From positions 1 through 34,056 of the forward strand of contig CAMVGO010000024.1 in assembly GCA_947167045.1 (NCBI GenBank): a DNA stretch of 34,056 bases, in the 5' to 3' direction. The stretch is from an uncultured Clostridia bacterium (GTDB taxonomy: Bacteria; Bacillota; Clostridia; Saccharofermentanales; Saccharofermentanaceae). This document shows, one piece after another, positions 15,047 to 22,267 of the stretch (position 1 is its first letter; the number at the start of each line of letters is the position of its first letter). The notes under the pieces were generated by a model that ran no database searches, was not told the DNA's origin, and worked only from the letters and a program-made list of their open reading frames with translations. Position numbers and translations under genes: made by a program.

Positions 15047-16339
15047 ATGGCAAAAGGATCTGTAAGAAAACTAGGTAAGAAGTGGTATTACCGCTTCTAC
15101 GTAGAGGATGCCTCCGGCAGGCTTATCCAGAAAGAATATGTCGGAACCGAAAGTAAGAGCGAGACTGAGAAGCTTCTTCGTCAGGCTATGAAAGATTATG
15201 AGGCAAAAAGATTCATAGCTGATGCGAAGAATCTTGATCTCGCGGCGCTCCTTGACATTTGGGCAGAAGAAGAACTTAAGACAGGATCACTGAGTAATGG
15301 TACAGCTAAGACGTATCTATTCTGTATTAAGCGATTAAAACTCCATCCCATTAGCAAAAGAAAGCTCAAGACAATTACTGCAGAACATCTGCAGTCTTTC
15401 CTTGATCTTGTCGCTTTTGGCGGCAAAGAAGGTGATTTTGATGCCGGTAACGGATATGGAAGAAGTTATCTTTGGATATTCTCGGCTATTCTGAAACATG
15501 TATTCAGATTTGCGGTATTTCCTAAGAAGTATATCGCTTACAATCCTATGGAGTATGTAGTTATTCATACTAAGAAGGATAATTCAGATTTGTTTGTATC
15601 CGAAACGGACATAGACGAAAGCACAACTCCGATTACACCGGAGATGTTCAAGATGCTTGTCGCTTATCTTAGTGAGCATCACCCTGATTCAGTTCTTCCG
15701 GTACAGATTTCGTATTACACAGGATTAAGGCTTGGAGAAGTCTCAGGCTTAACTTGGCAGGATATAAACTTTGAAGAACAGTATCTTATTGTTCGAAGAA
15801 GTGTTTCTCGTAATACTATCAGACACAAGACTGAGATAGGAACCACTAAGAGAGCTAAAGTGAGAACTGTATACTTCGGAGAAAACCTGAAGAAGATTCT
15901 TTGGGAAGCAAAGAAGCAACAGGCACTTATTCAAAAAGCCTATGGTGAATTGTACCAGAGGAACTACTATAAAGAGGTTCGTGAGAAGAATCGCATCTAT
16001 TACGAGTGCTATTCATTTGACGGAACGCAAGAGATCTCAGGGGAATACAAGCCCTTGGATTTAGTGTGTAGGTGTAGAGACGGAAGGTTGTTGACACCGA
16101 AGTCTATCGAACAGGCTTGCAAGTATGTTGCAAAGAATGTGCCTATGTTTGAGGGCTTTCACTTTCATGTATTACGTCACACCTTTACTACTAATCTTCT
16201 TAAGAACGGAGTATCTCCTAAGGATGTTCAGGAAATGCTTGGACATAACAGGTTAAGTACTACGATAAACACATACGCTCATGGTAGCTGCGAATCCAAG
16301 AAATCTTCTGCCAAACTGCTTGATTGGCTCGCAGGATGA
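15047..16339 (+). CDS. int: Tyrosine integrase of the IME, 430 aa
   Basis: A site-specific recombinase of the Tn916/phage type. The N-terminus (1-60, beginning AKGSVRKLGKKWYYRFYVED) is an AP2-like arm-binding domain. A SAM-like core-binding domain spans about 65-185, and the catalytic domain about 195-425. All catalytic residues are present: R228 in TGLRLGEV, H374 and R377 in HVLRHT, H400 in LGH and Y410 in TYAHG. Length is normal. The start is behind AGAAAGGA. The gene ends 155 bases before the right 16-bp repeat, with arm-type sites in between, which is the usual position of an integrase beside its attachment site. Confidence 0.95.
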   Translation: MAKGSVRKLGKKWYYRFYVEDASGRLIQKEYVGTESKSETEKLLRQAMKDYEAKRFIADAKNLDLAALLDIWAEEELKTGSLSNGTAKTYLFCIKRLKLHPISKRKLKTITAEHLQSFLDLVAFGGKEGDFDAGNGYGRSYLWIFSAILKHVFRFAVFPKKYIAYNPMEYVVIHTKKDNSDLFVSETDIDESTTPITPEMFKMLVAYLSEHHPDSVLPVQISYYTGLRLGEVSGLTWQDINFEEQYLIVRRSVSRNTIRHKTEIGTTKRAKVRTVYFGENLKKILWEAKKQQALIQKAYGELYQRNYYKEVREKNRIYYECYSFDGTQEISGEYKPLDLVCRCRDGRLLTPKSIEQACKYVAKNVPMFEGFHFHVLRHTFTTNLLKNGVSPKDVQEMLGHNRLSTTINTYAHGSCESKKSSAKLLDWLAG

Positions 16340-16341
16340 TG

Positions 16342-16429
16342 TTTTCCCTTATAGAAACATCTATAAATACAGATTTATGCGACAATCTTTCCCTTACAAA
16401 ATGATTGTAAGGGAAAGAATAAGGGAAAA
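16342..16429 (+). promoter_or_regulatory. Right-end arm-type sites of the IME
   Basis: Four copies of AAGGGAAA occur: reversed at 16342-16351 and 16386-16396, forward at 16409 and 16421 (12 bp apart, as at the left end). The second and third pair as a 13-bp inverted repeat around AAATGAT. No T run follows, so I read them as integrase-binding sites and not as a terminator. Confidence 0.55.
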
Positions 16430-16452
16430 CCCGGTCAAAACAAGCAGGAAAA

Positions 16453-16490
16453 CGTATAAAGTCCTTATAAAATAAGGATTTCTCAGAAAG
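16453..16490 (+). repeat. Right terminal inverted repeat of the IME
   Basis: Imperfect inverted copy of 9815-9851; CGTATAAAG starts it and TCAGAAA ends it. It lies four bases inside the right 16-bp direct repeat. An inner AAGTCCTTATAAAATAAGGA gives it partial self-symmetry as well. Confidence 0.6.
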
Positions 16491-16494
16491 ATAA

Positions 16495-16510
16495 CGATTT
16501 AAGAACTATT
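16495..16510 (+). repeat. Right attachment repeat (attR core)
   Basis: Exact copy of 9747-9762. The repeat contains the first TTAAG of the array upstream of the ABC transporter gene and the first base of the second, so the element sits at the edge of that gene's control region. Confidence 0.75.
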
Positions 16511-16552
16511 TAAGAGTTCCTTAAAGGCACTTAAGGGTTAAAAAAGTATCCT
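16499..16552 (+). promoter_or_regulatory. TTAAG repeat operator and promoter of the ABC transporter
   Basis: TTAAG at 16499 and 16510, TTAAA at 16521 and TTAAG at 16531 are spaced 11, 11 and 10 bp apart, on one face of the helix. This is the layout of OmpR/PhoB-family operators. A weak TATCCT -10 box at 16547-16552 places the array at about -60 to -24. GGCACT (16525-16530) and AGTGCC (16553-16558) could also pair as a leader hairpin. RR2 is the best candidate regulator by gene context. Confidence 0.5.
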
Positions 16553-16576
16553 AGTGCCATAAGGAGGTCGAAAGAC

Positions 16577-17332
16577 ATGAAAAACATTATTGAGACTAAG
16601 AAGCTTTGCAAGACATTTTCCAACGGCGGCATTCAGCAGCACGTTCTTAAGAATATAGATCTTGAGATCTATGAAGGCGATTTCACTATCATCATGGGAG
16701 CATCAGGTGCCGGTAAGTCAACTCTTCTCTATTCATTATCAGGCATGGATAAGCCAACTCTGGGAAGCGTTTCTTTCGACGGTACAGAGATCACAAAGAT
16801 GAATACGGATGAGCTTGCAGTCTTCAGAAGGAGTCACTGCGGATTCGTTTTCCAGCAGGTATATCTTGTGGATTCGATGAGCGTTATGGATAACATCATG
16901 GCAGCAGGACTTCTCGTATATAAGGATAAGGGCACACTGGTAAAGAAGGCTGGAGATCTTTTGAAGGCAGTAAACATCGATGAGACACTTTGGAATAAGT
17001 TCCCCACACAGATCTCGGGCGGTGAGGCACAGAGAGTAGGCATCGCAAGATCCCTGATAAACGATCCGAAGCTTGTTTTCGCTGATGAGCCTACAGGTGC
17101 TTTGAACTCACAGACAGGTAAGGCAGTACTTGATACACTCACAAGTTTCAACGAGAAGGGCCAGTCCATCGTAATGGTCACACACGATATCTCAAGTGCA
17201 AGAAGAGGCAACCGCATCCTTTATGTTAAGGACGGTGAGATCGCAGGTGAGTGCAACCTCGGCAAGTATGTAACAGGTGATAAAGAGCGTCATCAGAAAC
17301 TGAATGACTTCCTCGCAACTATGGGGTGGTAA
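16577..17332 (+). CDS. ABC transporter ATP-binding protein (MacB/LolD/BceA type), 251 aa
   Basis: The ATPase of a type VII ABC transporter. It has Walker A GASGAGKST (about residues 42-50), Q loop FVFQQVY, signature ISGGEAQR (about 148-155), Walker B LVFADEPTGALNS, and the H loop in VTHD. The sequence and the partner permease place it in the MacB/BceA group that handles antimicrobial peptides and other cell-envelope substrates, not bulk nutrient import. The ATG follows AAGGAGG. Its TAA ends two bases before the permease ATG. In Clostridia such pairs usually follow their own RR-HK genes; here the mobile element lies in that gap. Confidence 0.94.
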   Translation: MKNIIETKKLCKTFSNGGIQQHVLKNIDLEIYEGDFTIIMGASGAGKSTLLYSLSGMDKPTLGSVSFDGTEITKMNTDELAVFRRSHCGFVFQQVYLVDSMSVMDNIMAAGLLVYKDKGTLVKKAGDLLKAVNIDETLWNKFPTQISGGEAQRVGIARSLINDPKLVFADEPTGALNSQTGKAVLDTLTSFNEKGQSIVMVTHDISSARRGNRILYVKDGEIAGECNLGKYVTGDKERHQKLNDFLATMGW

Positions 17333-17334
17333 TC

Positions 17335-19710
17335 ATGAACAAGACATTATTACTTACCAAATCGAACCTCAGAAAAAACAGAGGTACGTCAGTAGGACTT
17401 TTCCTGTTGATGCTGATCACAACCTGCCTTATCGGAATAGCCCTCCTCATCTTTATGGATTGCTATCCTTCCGTAAGCAGAGAGGCAGTAAGACTTAACG
17501 GAGGAGACGGATACCTCAGCATTTCCGGAAACATTGAGGGATTTACTGATGAGAAGATCAAGGAACTCCTCGAGGAAGATACAGACAGGTACTATACATA
17601 TCACGATCTTAAGCTCTCAAATCATCCTGTAAAATTCGGTAACGGCGAAGTTGTCATTAGTCTCGATATCAGTGACGATTCTGCTTTTACAAGACCGATG
17701 AACACTTTTGAGGTCATTACAGAAGATACTTCGATAACTGAAAATTACATTTATCTTCCTTACCAGTTTAATACTGCCGGCGGATTTAATACCGGTGATG
17801 TTTTCGAGATCGAAAACTCAGGAAAGAAATACAGCTACACGGTAAGAGGATTTACTAATGTTGTATACGGCGGCTGCAATAATACTGCATTGTTTGCATT
17901 AGTTGTTGATAACGGCAGCTATAAGGAACTCTGGGATGAAACTCATGAAGAATATGAGAACATCAATATCATATATGATCTTAAGGATGGCGTTAAGAAC
18001 GGCGAATTCAGGATCAGGTCTTTTAACGAGCTGCTTAAGGTCAATCCTTTTGCGGTCACCGAAGGATACGACATCGACGGAGTGATCAGCAACAGGACTT
18101 TTATCGGACTTATCATAGCGGTTTCTTTCCTGGTCGCTACATCACTCATAATCGCGGCAGTTGCAATGATGCTCGCAAACAGCATAAGCAACTATATCAA
18201 AGAGAATATGAAGACCTTAGGTGCTCTTAAGGCGATAGGCTACACTGGAAAAGACATCAAGGCTTCACTCGTTATCTGGTTTCTTATTATTGCTGCTCTG
18301 GCAAGCATCATCGGTATCGTATTGTCATACATTGTCATGCCGGTTTTCGCATCGATCATAATCGGACAGATGGGTGTTCCTTACAGCATCACGTTCAATC
18401 TTTTGGCAACACTTATTCCGGTAGGATTTGTAGTCCTGTTCACACTTTTAGTTACGGTCATCTGCGCGAACAAGGTCTCGAAGATACAGCCGATCGTGGC
18501 ACTCAGGGAAGGTGTTGAATCACACAATTTCAGGAAGAATCATGTAGCTCTTTCCAAGTCGTCATTAAGTGTTAATGCAAGCCTTGCAATGAAGACTTTC
18601 TTCGGCAACATGAAGCAGAATGTGATCACGTTCTTCGTATTAGGATTCATGGTCTTCTGCTGTGTGATCTCGCTCCTTCTTTATGAGAACTTCAGCCGTC
18701 ATCCAAAGCTCGATATCCTTGCTACTGAGATCTGCGCAGGTGTTGTCACGTCCGATCAGGAGACCAGGGAAGAAGTTCTTGAATATCTCGAAAACAGATC
18801 TGACATAAAGAACATCAGAGAGATCATCAACATGAATGTTTACTATGACGATCAGGAGAGTCTGTTCTGCTACATCGTCAAGGATCTTTCAAAGATGAAC
18901 AATACCACTCTCTGCTACAAGGGAAGACTTCCCGAGTACGATAATGAGATCGCAGTGAGCGGATCTTTTGCCAGGGCATACGGCTTTGAGATCGGCGATG
19001 AGATAAAGATCGATTATGGTGATAATGCATTCAATTATCTCATCACGGGATTCATCCAGACAGCAAACAACCAGGGACGCGAAGCGATATTCTCTTACAA
19101 GGCTGCAGATCACATCATGGATATCGACAGCATCCCCGGCTGGTACTGGTTCGACCTCACAAACGAGTCGGAAGATGTTGACGAGAATATTGATGAAGTT
19201 AACCGAATCCTTGAGGAGTGCGAGGACAAATATGGCATTCACATCGTCAGCACGATGAATTTCTACAAGATGATCGGAGGCGCCATGACAACATTCCAGG
19301 GAATATCCCTCATGATGCTCGTCGTTATGTGTTCCATCTCCGTTGTGGTGATCGCACTGATACTGTTCCTTCTCATCAAGTCGCTCGTATACCATAAGCG
19401 TAAGGACTACGGAATCTATAAGGCATTGGGTTACACATCAGGAAGTCTCATGCTCCAGACAGCGATGAGCTTCATGCCCTCTGTAATCGCATCTGCAATC
19501 GTTTTCTCAGTCGTATCGTACAATGTTGCAAATCCTTATATCTCATTGTTCATGCGTTCGTTCGGTCTGATGAAGTGTGACTTTGCGATCCCGGTACCCG
19601 GCGTTGTCGCGATCGGAGCAGGCCTCACAGTTGTATCTTTCTTCCTTGCACTTTTGCAGACACGAAGGATCAGGAAGATCGAAGCATACAACATGCTGGT
19701 TGCTGAATAA
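17335..19710 (+). CDS. FtsX-type ABC transporter permease, 791 aa
   Basis: Partner permease of the preceding ATPase. A first membrane segment (about 16-40) is followed by an extracellular domain (about 45-230). Three segments with the FtsX motif IKENMKTLGALKAIGYTGKD follow (about 240-390), then another anchor (about 425-450), a second extracellular domain (about 455-635), and a second FtsX unit with HKRKDYGIYKALGYTSGSLM (about 645-790). Two FtsX units and two large outside domains are typical of single-chain permeases of this class. The frame extends to GTG 17326, but ATG 17335 has GGGGTGG at a usable distance. Substrate is unknown; peptide export or detoxification is the family inference. 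Confidence 0.92.
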   Translation: MNKTLLLTKSNLRKNRGTSVGLFLLMLITTCLIGIALLIFMDCYPSVSREAVRLNGGDGYLSISGNIEGFTDEKIKELLEEDTDRYYTYHDLKLSNHPVKFGNGEVVISLDISDDSAFTRPMNTFEVITEDTSITENYIYLPYQFNTAGGFNTGDVFEIENSGKKYSYTVRGFTNVVYGGCNNTALFALVVDNGSYKELWDETHEEYENINIIYDLKDGVKNGEFRIRSFNELLKVNPFAVTEGYDIDGVISNRTFIGLIIAVSFLVATSLIIAAVAMMLANSISNYIKENMKTLGALKAIGYTGKDIKASLVIWFLIIAALASIIGIVLSYIVMPVFASIIIGQMGVPYSITFNLLATLIPVGFVVLFTLLVTVICANKVSKIQPIVALREGVESHNFRKNHVALSKSSLSVNASLAMKTFFGNMKQNVITFFVLGFMVFCCVISLLLYENFSRHPKLDILATEICAGVVTSDQETREEVLEYLENRSDIKNIREIINMNVYYDDQESLFCYIVKDLSKMNNTTLCYKGRLPEYDNEIAVSGSFARAYGFEIGDEIKIDYGDNAFNYLITGFIQTANNQGREAIFSYKAADHIMDIDSIPGWYWFDLTNESEDVDENIDEVNRILEECEDKYGIHIVSTMNFYKMIGGAMTTFQGISLMMLVVMCSISVVVIALILFLLIKSLVYHKRKDYGIYKALGYTSGSLMLQTAMSFMPSVIASAIVFSVVSYNVANPYISLFMRSFGLMKCDFAIPVPGVVAIGAGLTVVSFFLALLQTRRIRKIEAYNMLVAE

Positions 19711-19756
19711 AGCGAGTAATAGGGAATAGATTAAGTTTGAAAGGACGGGGCTGTCT

Positions 19757-19796
19757 CTCGAAAAAAAAGAGGCGGCCTCTCCTTTTTGTTTTCGAG
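19757..19796 (+). terminator. Terminator behind the ABC transporter operon
   Basis: AGAGG-CGG-CCTCT forms the core hairpin with CCTTTTTGTTTT behind it; an outer CTCGAAAA/TTTTCGAG pairing extends it symmetrically, so it may also stop transcription from the other direction. Confidence 0.7.
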
Positions 19797-19843
19797 CCGT
19801 AATGATAAACTGAATCCATATCGATGAGTGGGGGGAGACGTTC

Positions 19844-21040
19844 ATGAATAAATGGATCAGGGCAGCCATACCGGCACTGTTGATACACTGTTCGATCGGT
19901 ACGGTCTATTGTTGGAGCACTTTCAAAGAATCGATCGCCAATGCCATCGGCATGAGTACGTTCTCGGTAGGCTGGGCATTCAGCTTCGCCATCTTCTTCC
20001 TCGGCATGTCTGCAGCTTTCGCAGGAAAGATCGTAGAGCAGAATATCCACAGATCATCGCTTATCTCCGCGATATGTTTTACGACAGGAATGCTTGGAAC
20101 GGGCTTTACGATCCGTTTTGTAACAGGACCTCTTGCGCTTATACTCATCTACCTTTTCTACGGTTGCATAATGGGAATAGGTCTCGGAATAGGATACCTG
20201 ACTCCGGTAAAGACGCTGATGCTCTGGTTCAAGGACAACAAGGGTCTTGCCACCGGAATATCCATCATGGGCTTCGGTCTTGCAAAGGCCATCGCAACTC
20301 CCATCATGGAGATGCTTCAGAACAAGCTCGGAATAGCTCCGATGTTCTGGATCCTCGGATGCATCTATTTCGTCATGATGTTTGCAGGACATCTCCTGCT
20401 CAAAAAGCCTGACGGATGGGTCGAGGATAAGGCAGTCAACAACAGTTTCAAGGCGTCATCCATGTTCAAGGACAAGACCTTCATCGGAATATGGCTCATC
20501 TTCTATATCAACATCCACTGCGGACTCATGCTCATCACATACGAGAAGCAGCTGCTTAATGAGAAGTTTGCAGGTCTTGCCATACTTGCGACTATAGTCA
20601 GCATCGTTCCTTCAGTTACTGCGGTGTGCAATGCTTTGGGACGCATCGGATATTCGACCGTGTCGGATAAGATGAAGGACAGGGCAACGGTCTACGGCAT
20701 CATATTCCTGTCGTGCGTTTTGCTCTGCGGACTTTCCGCTGTCATCAGTAGCGGCTTTGTCATCATCGCTCTCCTCATGGTGATCAATCTCGGATACGGT
20801 GGCGGTTTCTCGACACTGCCTGCACTTCTTGAGTCAAGGTTCGGAATGAAGAATATATCCAAGATCCACGGTCTCTCACTGTCGGCCTGGGCTGTGGCAG
20901 GGATCACGGGAAACAATCTCTCCGAGATAATCCTTCAGAATACGAACAACAACTACACGGTAATAATCGTCACCGCGATGGCGCTTTATGCTGTTGCAGG
21001 TGTCATCTATTTCACGATGGTAAAGGCGAAGAAAGCTTAA
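19844..21040 (+). CDS. OFA-family MFS transporter, 398 aa
   Basis: A twelve-helix major facilitator of the oxalate/formate antiporter (OFA) family. The signature GIGLGIGYLTPVKTLMLWF followed by NKGLATGISIMGFGLAKA (about residues 112-150) and GGFSTLPALLESRFG (about 318-332) are characteristic. The N-terminal IPALLIHCSIGTVYCWSTF also fits. OFA members exchange small carboxylates such as oxalate, formate or pyruvate, but many are unassigned and the substrate cannot be read from the sequence. The start is behind GGGGGGAG. The gene stands alone after a terminator and converges on the reverse transcriptase gene with only 24 bases between the stops. Confidence 0.92.
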   Translation: MNKWIRAAIPALLIHCSIGTVYCWSTFKESIANAIGMSTFSVGWAFSFAIFFLGMSAAFAGKIVEQNIHRSSLISAICFTTGMLGTGFTIRFVTGPLALILIYLFYGCIMGIGLGIGYLTPVKTLMLWFKDNKGLATGISIMGFGLAKAIATPIMEMLQNKLGIAPMFWILGCIYFVMMFAGHLLLKKPDGWVEDKAVNNSFKASSMFKDKTFIGIWLIFYINIHCGLMLITYEKQLLNEKFAGLAILATIVSIVPSVTAVCNALGRIGYSTVSDKMKDRATVYGIIFLSCVLLCGLSAVISSGFVIIALLMVINLGYGGGFSTLPALLESRFGMKNISKIHGLSLSAWAVAGITGNNLSEIILQNTNNNYTVIIVTAMALYAVAGVIYFTMVKAKKA

Positions 21041-21064
21041 ACGCACACTCGTGAAAAGCAGTGT

Positions 21065-22267
21065 TCAGTTCTTTTCCTGATGCTTGTAGTATTCGTTTAC
21101 GAGACTTTTATAACCCAGCTTCTTTAAGTCTTCATACCGAACGTCGTAGCGTGATTTTGTGTGCGTTCCGCTGATGAGAAAACGCAGCAGTTCCTGTGAG
21201 TAGAGATCGACCTCGTGAAGACTTTTCGGAGTGGTTATTACAGGGAAGAACCAAAGGCTCCAGGTAAGGTCTGAATCCTCATTCTCTTCAAGGAGTTTAT
21301 GATTGAATATCCTGATAAAAGCTGCTGCAGCTTTAGTACCGTCCAGTCCTTCTCTCCTGCGCCAGCGGTCAAGGGCACGCGCTTTGCGGCGCATCTTCTG
21401 TTTGAGTTTTTTTACGGAAGCCGGCGCTATGTCTATCTGTCCGTCCTTAACTTCGATGCCGAGGAAACAGAATCCGTCTTCGGGTCTTGAGAGTGATTCC
21501 TTGTCCTGATTTACTGTAAGCCCTTTTGCTTCGAGGTGATCAAGTATCACTTTTCTGTATCTGCTTATCTCTTCCTCATCATTTGCGAAAACGATGATGT
21601 CGTCAGAATATCTTGCATATAGTATGCCTCTTTGGAAGAACCATTCATCGAGATCTTTCAGGTACAGGTCGGCATAAAAAGAAGCAACCGGAGTGCCTGC
21701 CATTATGCCTTTGCGTTCGGTGACGATATTGCCGCCGTCTATGACTCTTTCTTCGGTAAGAAGCGCCTTCATGAAGTGCAGGAGCTCAATGTCATCCCTG
21801 ATCGTATCTCCGAGCATTGCGCATATCTTATCCACAGGGATGGAATTGAAGTAATCACTGACATCGACTTTGTATGAATAGAGCGAATGAAGATCCCTGC
21901 TTCTCGTTAATGCCGTTATCGCATCTTTTGCGCAGATGCCCGGACGGAAAGAGTAGAGACACGGTGTGTATATATGATCGTATTTTCTGAGTGTCAGATA
22001 GGTGAGAAGCTTTAACACCATGTTGAATTCATAAGGGTACTTGTAAACGGTGCGCTTCTTCTGGCTGCTCATCTTGCTTATTACGGCTCTTGAAGGCAGG
22101 GGAAGCCCTTCACATGCTCTTATCTCTTTCTCGTATGTGAGATAAGCTTCGCTGTCTATGAAGGTGCGGAGTTCCTTAGTGAACCTTTTCGAGCACCTTG
22201 TGCCTGATTTATATCTGAAGAATCTTTCCCAGGTGTTTTTATCAAAGAGATTATCTATAAGCGACAC
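21065..22267 (-). CDS. Reverse transcriptase of unassigned type, 400 aa
   Basis: An RNA-directed DNA polymerase fold. Motif A is YKVDVSDYFNSI with D135. RT4 is GIMAGTPVASFYADLYL (187-203). Motif C is ARYSDDIIVF with D222/D223, so the box is YSDD instead of the common YADD. RT6/7 are GLTVNQDK (249-256) and FLGIEV (268-273). About 75 residues precede the RT core, and about 110 basic, helical residues follow (thumb/X-like). No HNH, Cas1, HEAT-repeat or nitrilase domain is present. The GTG start directly follows the TAA of the HD-GYP gene with no spacing, so translation is coupled. No room exists for a retron msr-msd or a group II ribozyme, and no template/variable repeat was seen. Role unknown; organisation is nearest to group II-like stand-alone RTs. 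Confidence 0.9.
   Translation of the reverse strand: MSLIDNLFDKNTWERFFRYKSGTRCSKRFTKELRTFIDSEAYLTYEKEIRACEGLPLPSRAVISKMSSQKKRTVYKYPYEFNMVLKLLTYLTLRKYDHIYTPCLYSFRPGICAKDAITALTRSRDLHSLYSYKVDVSDYFNSIPVDKICAMLGDTIRDDIELLHFMKALLTEERVIDGGNIVTERKGIMAGTPVASFYADLYLKDLDEWFFQRGILYARYSDDIIVFANDEEEISRYRKVILDHLEAKGLTVNQDKESLSRPEDGFCFLGIEVKDGQIDIAPASVKKLKQKMRRKARALDRWRRREGLDGTKAAAAFIRIFNHKLLEENEDSDLTWSLWFFPVITTPKSLHEVDLYSQELLRFLISGTHTKSRYDVRYEDLKKLGYKSLVNEYYKHQEKN

Larger units (their letters stand above)
9747..16510 (+). mobile_element. Integrative mobilizable element (IME), about 6.8 kb
   Basis: The segment is bounded by the exact 16-bp direct repeat CGATTTAAGAACTATT. Inside, from left to right, are a cargo lipoprotein gene, a MobV relaxase with an oriT-like region, an excisionase, a divergent XRE regulator and a tyrosine integrase adjoining the right end. 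No type IV secretion, coupling protein or replication gene is present, so it would depend on a helper element for transfer. Both ends also carry an imperfect inverted repeat (9815-9851 and 16453-16490) and AAGGGAAA repeats spaced 12 bp apart, fitting core-type and arm-type integrase sites. All genes look intact, so it may still be able to excise. Confidence 0.82.

Noticed and set aside
16386..16421. Hairpin after the integrase gene as a terminator
   Set aside because: The 13-bp stem is not followed by a T run, and its arms are copies of the AAGGGAAA repeat found at the other end of the element, so integrase-binding sites explain it better.
18889..19395. 168-codon minus-strand frame opposite the permease gene
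   Set aside because: Shadow of a well-supported FtsX-type permease; its composition is that of an antisense frame.
19852..20412. 186-codon open frame on the plus strand inside the MFS gene
   Set aside because: It lies in another frame of a clear OFA-family transporter; its His/Arg-rich translation has no protein features and no ribosome-binding site.
21065..22267. Reverse transcriptase as a retron, DGR or group II intron protein
   Set aside because: There is no space for msr-msd next to it, no template/variable repeat or accessory gene was seen, and no intron domain V-like hairpin was found in the short flanks.
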